DNA of 16,047 nucleotides from CAZMHJ01 sp964566075 (GCA_964566075.1 CAZMHJ010000024.1:1-16047), one strand, 5' to 3'. Shown: positions 1 to 6,450, counted from the stretch's first letter. Numbers and translations: made by a program. Notes: generated by a model from the letters alone, not told the origin.

Positions 1-17
1 CACGAAAGGATAACTTT

Positions 18-1079
18 ATGGCAGAAGCCAAGAAACCATCAAAGAAAGAAGAGCTACTAGCAGAAGCAAAGAAGCTCAAGCTCAGTGTGACTGCAAAGAA
101 TACGATTGCTCAGATTGAAGAAGCGATTGCAGAAGCAAAGGCTGCAAAAGAATCAACTGCAAAGGTAGCAGAACTGGTAGAAACCGAAGCTATCGCAGAG
201 GCAATTGTTGAGGCAGAAGCCGAGATTGACGCCGAAGAGCAACATGTCACCAAAGCCGGTAAGCACAGTGCGAAAGGTCTTAAAGAAGCCGAGGAAAAGG
301 CTGCAAAAGAAGATCGTAAAGCACATGCAAGCGAAGCAAAGGCCGAAGAAGCCGCTAAACCAAAGCCAGCAATCAAGACTCGTTCTCGTTTAGAGCGCCA
401 GGGCAAGAAGTTTCGTGCCGCTGCAGAGCTGATTGATAAGTCAAAAGAGTATAGCCTTGCTGAAGCATTAGAGCTTGCCGTTAAGACAAACCCTGCTAAG
501 TTTGATGCAACGGTTGAGTTACACATTAAACTCAATGTCGACCCACGTCATGCTGACCAAAACATACGCGCAAACTTAGTGTTACCTGCCGGAACTGGTA
601 AGAGTGTTACAGTTGCTGTTTTTGCAGAAGCCGATGATGTTGCAACTGCTAAGAAAGCTGGGGCAGATATTGCTGGCAACGAAGATTTCATGCAGCAACT
701 CGATAAAAACATCATCGATTTTGACGTCCTTATTGCCACTCCAGCAATGATGCCAAAGCTCGGTAAGTATGCTCGTGTCTTAGGGCCAAAAGGTTTAATG
801 CCAAGCCCAAAGAGCGGTACCGTTACAACAGATGTAACGAAAGCGGTGAACGAAGCGAAAGCTGGCCGCGTAGAATACCGTGTTGATAGCACTGGTATCG
901 TGCACCTTGGCATTGGTAAGGTTAGCTTTGGCGCTGCGAAGCTAAACGATAATGCAAAAGCCGTACTTGGCAGCATTCGTGGTGCGAAGCCTGCAAGTAT
1001 CAAGGGTAGCTATGTACAGTCTGTATTTGTTACGACAAGCATGGGCCCTGGTATCAAGGTTGCAAGTAGCGAAGTCTAA
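18..1079 (+). CDS. rplA: 50S ribosomal protein L1 with long N-terminal extension
   Basis: L1 binds 23S rRNA at the mobile L1 stalk and helps release the deacylated tRNA from the E site; in many bacteria it also represses its own operon. The L1 core spans about residues 120-353 (roughly 235 residues, the usual full length of L1) and shows the family signature GPKGLMP at 256-262 followed by SPKSGTVT. The first 120 residues are extra. Residues 6-38 resemble a SAP/HeH-type helical motif (KKEELLAEAKKLKLS then a second helix), and 40-118 is a highly charged Lys/Ala/Glu-rich stretch, probably helical or disordered. The ATG at 18 follows an AAAGGA ribosome binding site at 5-10. rplK would be expected just upstream, outside the window. 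Identification of the core is certain; the role of the extension is unknown. Confidence 0.96.
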   Translation: MAEAKKPSKKEELLAEAKKLKLSVTAKNTIAQIEEAIAEAKAAKESTAKVAELVETEAIAEAIVEAEAEIDAEEQHVTKAGKHSAKGLKEAEEKAAKEDRKAHASEAKAEEAAKPKPAIKTRSRLERQGKKFRAAAELIDKSKEYSLAEALELAVKTNPAKFDATVELHIKLNVDPRHADQNIRANLVLPAGTGKSVTVAVFAEADDVATAKKAGADIAGNEDFMQQLDKNIIDFDVLIATPAMMPKLGKYARVLGPKGLMPSPKSGTVTTDVTKAVNEAKAGRVEYRVDSTGIVHLGIGKVSFGAAKLNDNAKAVLGSIRGAKPASIKGSYVQSVFVTTSMGPGIKVASSEV

Positions 1080-1098
1080 TAGAGTCACTTGTTAACTT

Positions 1099-1126
1099 AA
1101 AAGACCCCACATATGGGGTCTTTTTT
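1099..1126 (+). terminator. Rho-independent terminator after rplA
   Basis: There is a perfect 11-bp stem (1099-1109 with 1114-1124) containing GACCCC/GGGGTC, a 4-base loop, and a T run at 1121-1126. It lies 20 bases after the rplA stop. The stem has A residues at its base, so it could also stop transcription from the other strand. It separates the ribosomal operon from thyX. Confidence 0.93.
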
Positions 1127-1196
1127 GTACTAAAAAACAACAATATTGTATCCGTTCTCTGTTATTATGGAATGTAAGTGGGAGTACATCTACTAC

Positions 1197-1204
1197 AAAG
1201 GAGG
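1197..1204 (+). promoter_or_regulatory. Strong ribosome binding site that decides the thyX start
   Basis: AAAGGAGG is a near-full complement of the 16S rRNA 3' end and the strongest such site in the window. Its last base overlaps the in-frame GTG at 1204, which therefore cannot be the start codon. The in-frame TTG at 1213 has an ideal 8-base spacing. Confidence 0.75.
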
Positions 1205-1212
1205 TGAGTGCG

Positions 1213-2166
1213 TTGGGTTTTGCAGCCCGCGTGCTTGCAGATTCGGTTGCCAGCAACGGCTGCCGACTCACCACGCTCGAAGTCACCATGCCTCGTATCG
1301 TTCTCGCTGAGTTCAACACACACCGCGTGTTCAGTCGTAACTCGGCAAGTTCACGGGCAATTCCGTTCGAGAAGCAGCTACTGCGAATCATGGATGAGCC
1401 GTTCTTGCCCATCTACTGGGGTGTCAACCAGCCCGGCATGCAAGCTTATGCCGAGCTGACCAAGGCAGAGCAGGTTATGGCGCGTCGTCAGTGGAAACTG
1501 GCACTCGACCTGGCTATTCTGTCGCTGGTACCGCTCGCCGGCGGAGTTAACGCTCTAAAGGACAAGAGCCTGCAGCGACGCCTCAGGGCACGGTACAAGA
1601 AGTACGACCCGTACAACACAGGGCTCTTCGGTACACCGCTTCCGAGGGGTGTACACAAGCAGACCATCAGTCGTCCACTCGAAGCCTACATGTGGCACAC
1701 CGTCATCGTGACAGCTACAGAGTGGGACAACTTCTGGGCGCTTCGTATCAATAAGAACGCCCAGCCCGAGATCCGGCGAGCTGCCGAGCTGATGAAGCAG
1801 GCGTACGACGCATCGACTCCACAGCGTCTCAGGCAAGGTCAGTGGCACATGCCACTCATCCAGCCAGACGAGCAGGAATGGGCAGTGTTCAACGCTGACG
1901 AAGCCTTCAAGGTCTCCGTTGGTCGTTGCGCACGTGTCAGCTACCTAACGCACGATGGAATACGTGACCACAGCAAGGACATCGAGCTGTACGAACAGCT
2001 CACCAGCGCAGGCCACATGAGCCCGCTCGAGCACGTTGCACGGCCGATGAGTCGCAAGGAATTCGCCATCGCGCCGTTCAGCGGCAACTTCCGTGGCTGG
2101 CATCAGTACCGCAAGGACATCCCGAACGAAGACAACTTCGCGAAGGTGCTCGAACAAGCCGCCTAG
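1213..2166 (+). CDS. thyX: FAD-dependent thymidylate synthase ThyX, phage/actinobacterial-like, probably acquired
   Basis: ThyX methylates dUMP to dTMP using methylenetetrahydrofolate, FAD and NADPH. The ThyX motif (R/T)HR-X7-S is present as THR then VFSRNSA then S at residues 36-46 of the 317-residue protein. The C-terminal GNFRGWHQYRK block and SPLEHVARP are typical of the ThyX subfamily common in phages. Other family blocks are VHKQTISRPLE and TATEWDNFWALR. A segment of about 35-40 residues before VHKQ (around 95-133, rich in Arg and Lys) looks like an insertion relative to the usual form. The TTG start at 1213 is chosen for its spacing from AAAGGAGG. Base composition is clearly foreign: three 60-base samples counted by hand gave 55, 58 and 65% GC, against 35% in the following dcd gene. 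The gene is followed by dcd and tmk, a fitting place for it. The family is certain; transfer from an actinobacterium or its phage is inference. Confidence 0.93.
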   Translation: MGFAARVLADSVASNGCRLTTLEVTMPRIVLAEFNTHRVFSRNSASSRAIPFEKQLLRIMDEPFLPIYWGVNQPGMQAYAELTKAEQVMARRQWKLALDLAILSLVPLAGGVNALKDKSLQRRLRARYKKYDPYNTGLFGTPLPRGVHKQTISRPLEAYMWHTVIVTATEWDNFWALRINKNAQPEIRRAAELMKQAYDASTPQRLRQGQWHMPLIQPDEQEWAVFNADEAFKVSVGRCARVSYLTHDGIRDHSKDIELYEQLTSAGHMSPLEHVARPMSRKEFAIAPFSGNFRGWHQYRKDIPNEDNFAKVLEQAA

Positions 2167-2181
2167 TAGTACAACTCCGTG

Positions 2182-2220
2182 CGAGGGCCCTTTGGCTACA
2201 CCAAGCCAACAGGGCCCTCG
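2182..2220 (+). terminator. Long GC-rich hairpin after thyX
   Basis: The outer stem CGAGGGCCCT (2182-2191) pairs perfectly with 2211-2220, and the inner stem TTGGCT (2192-2197) with AGCCAA (2204-2209). Together they form a 16-bp hairpin with one bulged C and a 6-base loop. There is no T tail. Such tail-less strong hairpins are common terminators in actinobacteria and their phages, unlike the T-tailed terminators elsewhere in this window. It may have arrived with thyX and may only partly stop transcription into dcd, for which no other promoter is obvious. Confidence 0.65.
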
Positions 2221-2245
2221 CCGGGCACACTTAAATGGAGAATAT

Positions 2246-2932
2246 ATGGCAGAACAACTAGTGACAGGTGTATACAGCAATCGGCAAATCCGTGAAGACT
2301 TAGAAAACGGTAACATTGTTATTGATCCGTTTAAAGAGAAAAACCTAAATGGTAGTAGTTATGACATCTCTTTAGGCGAGCATTTTTATATCATCAGTCG
2401 TAAAGATGATTTAAAACCCACCGTCTATAGCCCGTTTGATCAAGAACATATTGATTCTCATTTTGAAGGCCCACATGTGGCTAAAAGAATTGGCGAGTTG
2501 GTTGTTTCCACGCAGATTCAGCCCCCGAAAAATGTGCCTGAAGACGCGCAGGGAATTATTTTGCAACCAGGGCAACGTATATTAGGGCATACGCAAGAGT
2601 TTATCGGCATCAAGCATGGTACTTCTAGTATGCAAGCGCGAAGTACGATTGGCCGAAATGGTATTAACGTGTGCCAAGATGCGGGTTGGGGTGATCCAGG
2701 TTACATTAATCGCTGGACGATGGAGATTTACAATAATAACCCTGAGCAGGCTATATTACTGGTCGTTGGTATGAGAATAGGCCAAATTGTGTTTTATCAT
2801 ACTGGCATAGTCGAAAGTGAGTACGTTGACCTGAGTGGTAATTATCAAGATGCCAGCGCCGATAATCTAGAAGAGCTTAAAAAGATTTGGGTACCTCAAA
2901 TGATGCTACCTAAACCATTAACGGTAGATTAA
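2246..2932 (+). CDS. dcd: dCTP deaminase family protein (dUTPase-like fold)
   Basis: Proteins of this family deaminate dCTP to dUTP; some also hydrolyse dUTP and give dUMP directly, the substrate of ThyX. The 228-residue protein shows the SSYDISLG block (37-44), the ARSTIGRNG nucleotide-binding loop (131-139), DAGWGDPGY (145-153), then TMEIYN with the catalytic-position Glu at 160, and GMRIGQIVF (175-183). It is about 35 residues longer than the E. coli enzyme, mainly through a central insertion (about 60-90) and a C-terminal tail. The ATG at 2246 is chosen because GGAGA lies 4 bases upstream; the open frame extends further 5' but only through thyX in another frame. tmk starts 1 base after the stop. 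Whether it is a mono- or bifunctional deaminase/dUTPase cannot be decided by eye; no separate dUTPase is seen nearby. Confidence 0.88.
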   Translation: MAEQLVTGVYSNRQIREDLENGNIVIDPFKEKNLNGSSYDISLGEHFYIISRKDDLKPTVYSPFDQEHIDSHFEGPHVAKRIGELVVSTQIQPPKNVPEDAQGIILQPGQRILGHTQEFIGIKHGTSSMQARSTIGRNGINVCQDAGWGDPGYINRWTMEIYNNNPEQAILLVVGMRIGQIVFYHTGIVESEYVDLSGNYQDASADNLEELKKIWVPQMMLPKPLTVD

Positions 2933-2933
2933 T

Positions 2934-3572
2934 ATGGCAGAGCGCGGAAAATACATTGTAATTGAAGGACATGATGGCACTGGCAAGTCAAAGCAGCGAG
3001 AGCGGTTAGCTTCACGTATTCAGGCCGAAAAAGGAGTCGAGGTTATCCATACCTTTGAGCCCGGTGGTACCCCCATTAGCGACGATATTCGTGTCACTAT
3101 CAAAAATGGTGAGCTTGCACGAGATGGCCTTACGAACGTTTTGCTCTTTACCGCAAGTCGTCGTGAATCTTGGAATCAAGTGATAGCACCAGCACTCAAT
3201 GAAGGCACATGGGTTATATCTGACCGGAGTTGGTTTTCAACGATGGTCTACCAAGGACATGGCGAAGGTATAGATTTAGATTTTATCGAACAAACAACTC
3301 GTGATTTTGTGTCACCAGAATATCTACGACCCGATATTGCAGTTATCTTGGCTCTTAAGAATGAGGCTGAGCGTAAACGTCGTGCCGAACAAAGTGCCGA
3401 TACTGCAAAAGATACGTTTGAACAAATGGATGACGGCTTCCAAAATCGGGTCACCCAAGGGTATTTAAGTGTTGCCCGGCGAGTGGGCGCTATTGCGATT
3501 GAATTTGATGTCGATGATTCGGTAGAAACGGTTAGTGAACTAATCTGGGATACGGTTAAAGATAGGGTATAG
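2934..3572 (+). CDS. tmk: Thymidylate kinase
   Basis: This enzyme phosphorylates dTMP to dTDP with ATP. The 212-residue length fits the family. The P-loop is GHDGTGKS (12-19). FEPGGT (41-46) is the substrate-binding FEPGG motif, and DRSWFSTMVYQG (97-108) corresponds to the DRxxxSxxAYQG motif. A Lys/Arg-rich LID region follows near 147-165. All key residues appear intact, so this is the working kinase of the pair. It starts 1 base after the dcd stop and ends 2 bases before the next gene, with no clear ribosome binding site, suggesting translational coupling in a dcd-tmk-3575 unit. It acts directly downstream of ThyX in the pathway. Confidence 0.94.
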   Translation: MAERGKYIVIEGHDGTGKSKQRERLASRIQAEKGVEVIHTFEPGGTPISDDIRVTIKNGELARDGLTNVLLFTASRRESWNQVIAPALNEGTWVISDRSWFSTMVYQGHGEGIDLDFIEQTTRDFVSPEYLRPDIAVILALKNEAERKRRAEQSADTAKDTFEQMDDGFQNRVTQGYLSVARRVGAIAIEFDVDDSVETVSELIWDTVKDRV

Positions 3573-3574
3573 CA

Positions 3575-5086
3575 ATGACAGGTAAGCTGATAGCACTCGA
3601 AGCGCATGATGGAGGCTTGCTTTCGCGTGCGGCAGAATCACTTGCCTCACAACTCAGAGCCGAGGGCAATAAAGTAGAGGTTAAAGCATTCCCTCAACGT
3701 GCTCATAGTGCAGCGTACTTTGTGAATAGGTATGAACAAGGCGCCTATGGCCAATCAAACCCGTATGTAACCAGTCTTTTTTATGCATTAGATAGGTTTG
3801 AATCAAAAACTGAAATCGAACAACTACTCGCAGATGGTGTAACCGTGTTATGCGCCGGTTACTTAGGTACAACCTTAGCTACACTTGGTGCGCAATTCAC
3901 CGATAAACAAGTTCGTAAGGGGTACTATGCGTGGGCATACAGCCTTGAAACGGGTACCTTTGGTATTGCTAAACCAGATGTATCAATTGTTATCAGCGAA
4001 GATGCTGCTACATTTACCGAACTAACCGAATTCTTTCCAACTGATTTTAGATTACAAACCAACCAATCTAAACTCCGCAGCGCTTTTGAAGATATTGTTC
4101 CTTTGCCAGAACCTACTGTTACACCCGTCCAAGTTCCTAAGGCTGAAGTACCAAAGTCTCTCCCAACCGGCACAAAACCAAGTACCATTAGCTTGTTACG
4201 TGTCATTGATGAACTTGCGTATGATGTATCACCAGAACTAGCGATAAAGCCTGGGCAAAACATCGAGCCTAAAAATATGCAAGCGACACATGTGAGTGAA
4301 TATCGTAAAGCGATTGCACGGCTCACCGATAAACGAAAACATATATTGGCCAATGTACATAAAAAGGATCGAGCAACCGTTGAGTTTTTATTGCTACCGC
4401 TTGCAACCAAGGTAGATATTACAAAACTGCACCACAAGCCAAAGTCTAAAACGACGGCTCTACAAGGTTTGATTGACGAGTACGTACCGCTAACCTACGG
4501 TGAATCGAGCAATGATAGTATTGCTGGCATGACGGCTAATCCACAAAACGAACTAGCATTATTCGCTAACATACTTGCCGAAACAGCAGGTGCCAGCCAG
4601 GTTGAGGCCGACGAGCTTCGTCAACAACTCCCCTACGATATTAAAAGCAAAATTTTAGAAGCGTATGTGGCTGATGTCGCCAGTGGTCAACAATTTGGTG
4701 GCGCACTTAAAACGGTTAATTATAATTGCCGGCTCCGTCTCAATTTTGCTGAACTATTAGAACTAAAACGTCTTGCCCCAAATAGTAGTATCGAAGTAGC
4801 GTCAGTTACCCCTCGGTTTGGATATCAATTACCGAAAAATCTGCGCCAATACGAATCACTTGTAGAGCCATACTTTGATTCAGCACTCGATTCGTACACG
4901 GTATTATCAAACACACCAGCCGCAGAACTACTCGTACTGGTTGGCAATACACTTGATGCTTATGTAATATTTGACGCTAAAACTGCTCTTAGTTTTGCAC
5001 ATATTAAAGGTTCTCAAACAGTTGACGCAATAAAAAAACAGCTCATAGAGCTGCATCCAATCGTATTTACCAATATTTTTGAGTAG
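3575..5086 (+). CDS. Degenerate thymidylate-kinase-like domain fused to an uncharacterised C-terminal domain
   Basis: Residues 1-175 align by eye with thymidylate kinases, including FPQR (39-42), YALDRFE (70-76, as in eukaryotic-type enzymes) and LGAQF (104-108). Catalytic parts are lost: the P-loop reads EAHDGGLLSRA at 9-19 with no GKS/T, where the upstream tmk has EGHDGTGKSKQ, and the DRY motif position reads CAGYLGTT. A Pro-rich linker (about 176-203) leads to a 300-residue C-terminal region. A stretch there (KTVNYNCRLRLNFAELLELK, 379-398) faintly recalls the arginine-containing helix of ThyX-like proteins; this is a weak impression only. It is probably not an active kinase and may be a regulatory or scaffolding partner of Tmk or ThyX. 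It begins 2 bases after tmk and is the last gene of the cluster. Function unknown. Confidence 0.75.
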   Translation: MTGKLIALEAHDGGLLSRAAESLASQLRAEGNKVEVKAFPQRAHSAAYFVNRYEQGAYGQSNPYVTSLFYALDRFESKTEIEQLLADGVTVLCAGYLGTTLATLGAQFTDKQVRKGYYAWAYSLETGTFGIAKPDVSIVISEDAATFTELTEFFPTDFRLQTNQSKLRSAFEDIVPLPEPTVTPVQVPKAEVPKSLPTGTKPSTISLLRVIDELAYDVSPELAIKPGQNIEPKNMQATHVSEYRKAIARLTDKRKHILANVHKKDRATVEFLLLPLATKVDITKLHHKPKSKTTALQGLIDEYVPLTYGESSNDSIAGMTANPQNELALFANILAETAGASQVEADELRQQLPYDIKSKILEAYVADVASGQQFGGALKTVNYNCRLRLNFAELLELKRLAPNSSIEVASVTPRFGYQLPKNLRQYESLVEPYFDSALDSYTVLSNTPAAELLVLVGNTLDAYVIFDAKTALSFAHIKGSQTVDAIKKQLIELHPIVFTNIFE

Positions 5087-5255
5087 AGCGAGCGGGTAGG
5101 CCCACAAGCTGCGCCTATAACCGGGTTACGATTATAAGCGCTCATACACACAGGGTGTTGTGTGTATGGTGCCTGCGGGCCCACCGCGCTAGGAGGGGTG
5201 TGACACCCCTTGGGATACTGAATCGGGCTTTGTGATACCAAAGCCCGCCAGAACT
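5087..5255. other. GC-rich, hairpin-dense gene-free stretch, possible structured RNA of unknown identity
   Basis: No convincing ORF is present. The stretch is visibly richer in GC than its neighbours. It holds four stems in a row: GCGC-TATAA with TTATA-GCGC (5114-5144, one mismatch), a perfect 10-bp stem CATACACACA/TGTGTGTATG (about 5144-5169), AGGGGTGT/ACACCCCT (about 5195-5211), and a perfect 9-bp stem CGGGCTTTG/CAAAGCCCG (about 5224-5247). Such a series suggests a folded RNA continuing into the gap. Signature sequences of RNase P RNA, tmRNA, SRP RNA, rRNA or tRNA were looked for and not found. Strand is unknown; + is slightly favoured because a terminator follows the gap. Confidence 0.45.
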
Positions 5256-5355
5256 NNNNNNNNNNNNNNNNNNNNNNNNNNNNNNNNNNNNNNNNNNNNN
5301 NNNNNNNNNNNNNNNNNNNNNNNNNNNNNNNNNNNNNNNNNNNNNNNNNNNNNNN
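5256..5355. other. Assembly gap, exactly 100 N
   Basis: A run of exactly 100 N is a conventional placeholder for a scaffold gap of unknown size, so real sequence of any length may be missing here. The adjacency of the thymidylate cluster and the GGDEF gene rests on scaffolding. Confidence 0.97.
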
Positions 5356-5387
5356 GCGCAGACTACGAGATTAACTGTTAAATAACA

Positions 5388-5420
5388 AAACCGGGTTCTT
5401 TGTGGGAACCCGGTTTATTG
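5388..5420. terminator. Bidirectional terminator between convergent units
   Basis: A perfect 11-bp stem (AAACCGGGTTC 5388-5398 with GAACCCGGTTT 5406-5416) has a 7-base loop. On the + strand it is followed by TTTATTGT; on the - strand by TTTTGTTATTT. It lies between + strand transcription from the left and the minus-strand GGDEF gene ending at 5529, so it can serve both. Confidence 0.85.
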
Positions 5421-5443
5421 TCTAGATTATGTAAAACAGGCCC

Positions 5444-5507
5444 CAATTACGAGTCACAAAGGAGTAGGCCACAAATCATGGTCTGCTTGTTTGTACTGAC
5501 GTAATTG
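5444..5507. repeat. Inverted repeat in the GGDEF 3' untranslated region
   Basis: CAATTACGAGTCA (5444-5456) pairs with TGACGTAATTG (5497-5507) through 11 base pairs with a 2-base AG bulge. The interior contains a smaller GGCCA/TGGTC stem. ACGAGTCA also recurs as a direct repeat at about 5510-5517. It lies between the GGDEF stop codon and the terminator at 5388-5420; no ORF is present here. Confidence 0.5.
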
Positions 5508-5528
5508 AAACGAGTCATGGGTATAGTT

Positions 5529-6302
5529 TTACTGGTTTCCATCGTGCTTGTCAACCAGAATCGAATATAAGCCACTCGGGCCACGAACTAGCATATAGGT
5601 ACAGACCGTGTGTAACTTAGGGTCTGCTTCGGCAATGATTTGTTTGTAATTTTTATGGCGCTCTGAATCAACGGTGACAATCGAGCCACGAATACCAAAC
5701 CGATCAATATGGAGTTCGGCAAGCAGCTCTTGTAAATTAGTATTCGAAACTACAGCAAGTAACTTATCACGCAAGACAGCTTCTGGGTCAACATTGGTAA
5801 ACGGCATGTCGCTTCGTAGTAAGGCCGCAAACTCATCACCACCAATACGGTACGCATCAGAGTCGTAATGTTCGTTAACCATTCTATACAAACCATCAGT
5901 ATATGGTGTTTGCGTTAACCGAATTGAACTTTTGAGAGCTTGAGCAGCTTTTATCAAGACTTCGTCTCCCCGTTCTTGCCCAAACTTTCGGTTAATCTCG
6001 CCAAAACCAACCAGATCGGTTGCAATAAACATACCGTACGCCGACTTGTCGGCAAGTAATGCATCAATCGCTTGTTCGAGAGTTACTTGCTGGCCAAGCA
6101 TGGTTTTTGTATCTACAACAGATTGCTCAAGCAAATCTGCAAGTGCAAGGTCACCGAGTGTGACTAGTTTCTGCCTTGCTTCTAATGCAGCAAGGCCTCC
6201 CTCACGAAGTTCGCGCACTAAACGAGGTATATGCAGCTGCTTATACTCACCACCGCCACGTCGTTCAATCCCAAAACTATTGCTAAATTCTTCTTTTTCC
6301 AT
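5529..6302 (-). CDS. GGDEF domain protein, putative diguanylate cyclase
   Basis: GGDEF domains condense two GTP into cyclic di-GMP. The 257-residue protein has an intact GGDEF motif (YRIGGDEFA, GGDEF at 154-158). It also has the upstream block TDLVGFGEINRKFG (95-108) with the metal-binding-position Asp96; the second Asp of the usual DxD is Val here. RGDEVLIKAA (111-120) matches the GD-x-VL helix. There is no RxxD inhibitory site before GGDEF, and the C-terminal end (ADPKLHTVCTYML) lacks the usual AKxxGRN. No membrane segment or recognisable sensor domain is present; residues 1-80 are a short helical N-terminus. The ATG at 6302 has no visible ribosome binding site and lies 10 bases after a terminator-like hairpin in its leader. 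It stands alone as the only minus-strand gene. The fold is clear; catalytic activity is likely but unproven. Confidence 0.85.
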   Translation of the reverse strand: MEKEEFSNSFGIERRGGGEYKQLHIPRLVRELREGGLAALEARQKLVTLGDLALADLLEQSVVDTKTMLGQQVTLEQAIDALLADKSAYGMFIATDLVGFGEINRKFGQERGDEVLIKAAQALKSSIRLTQTPYTDGLYRMVNEHYDSDAYRIGGDEFAALLRSDMPFTNVDPEAVLRDKLLAVVSNTNLQELLAELHIDRFGIRGSIVTVDSERHKNYKQIIAEADPKLHTVCTYMLVRGPSGLYSILVDKHDGNQ

Positions 6303-6306
6303 AAAT

Positions 6307-6353
6307 AAAAAACCGGCTTTACGCCGGAACTGTTATATTGCTGTTTGTTCCGG
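6307..6353 (-). promoter_or_regulatory. Attenuator-like leader before the GGDEF gene
   Basis: Read on the - strand, CCGGAAC (complement of 6347-6353) can pair with GTTCCGG (complement of 6324-6330), forming a 7-bp stem. Alternatively, CCGGC can pair with GCCGG (complements of 6323-6327 and 6313-6317) around a 5-base loop, followed directly by six T. The two stems share the same CCGG and exclude each other, the classic layout of an anti-terminator and a terminator. The terminator stem is short (5 bp, all GC). It ends 10 bases before the ATG. The ligand or trigger is unknown. Confidence 0.55.
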
Positions 6354-6421
6354 TTTCGCTACTAGCTCCACAACCCCCAAGCGACCACATACGGAAATTG
6401 TTTCATTGCTTAACAAAGCTG

Positions 6422-6450
6422 ACTATAATGAATACTTGCCGTTTTGTCAA
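6422..6450 (-). promoter_or_regulatory. Sigma-70-type promoter of the GGDEF gene
   Basis: On the - strand a perfect TTGACA (6450-6445), a 17-base spacer and TATAGT (6427-6422) make the best promoter match in the window. The expected start is near 6415, giving a leader of about 110 bases that includes the attenuator-like structure. Its -35 box lies 8 bases from the -35 box of the divergent rplJ promoter. Confidence 0.85.

Noticed and set aside
1204..1212. GTG at 1204 as the thyX start
   Set aside because: Its first base is the last base of the AAAGGAGG ribosome binding site; the TTG at 1213 has proper spacing and the protein then starts like its family.
2093..2245. Longer dcd reading frame beginning inside thyX
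   Set aside because: The extra 51 residues overlap thyX in another frame, look random, and the ATG at 2246 has a good ribosome binding site and family-like start.
5014..5241. 75-codon minus-strand ORF
   Set aside because: It overlaps the end of the 3575 gene and the hairpin-rich stretch, has low-complexity sense and no ribosome binding site.
5087..5520. RNase P RNA or tmRNA across the gap
   Set aside because: No GAGGAAAGTCC-type element, no good AGAACCCGGCTTAT-type element, no tmRNA ends or tag were found; ATAACCGGGTT at about 5122 is only a loose reverse match to RNase P. Not named without a covariance search.
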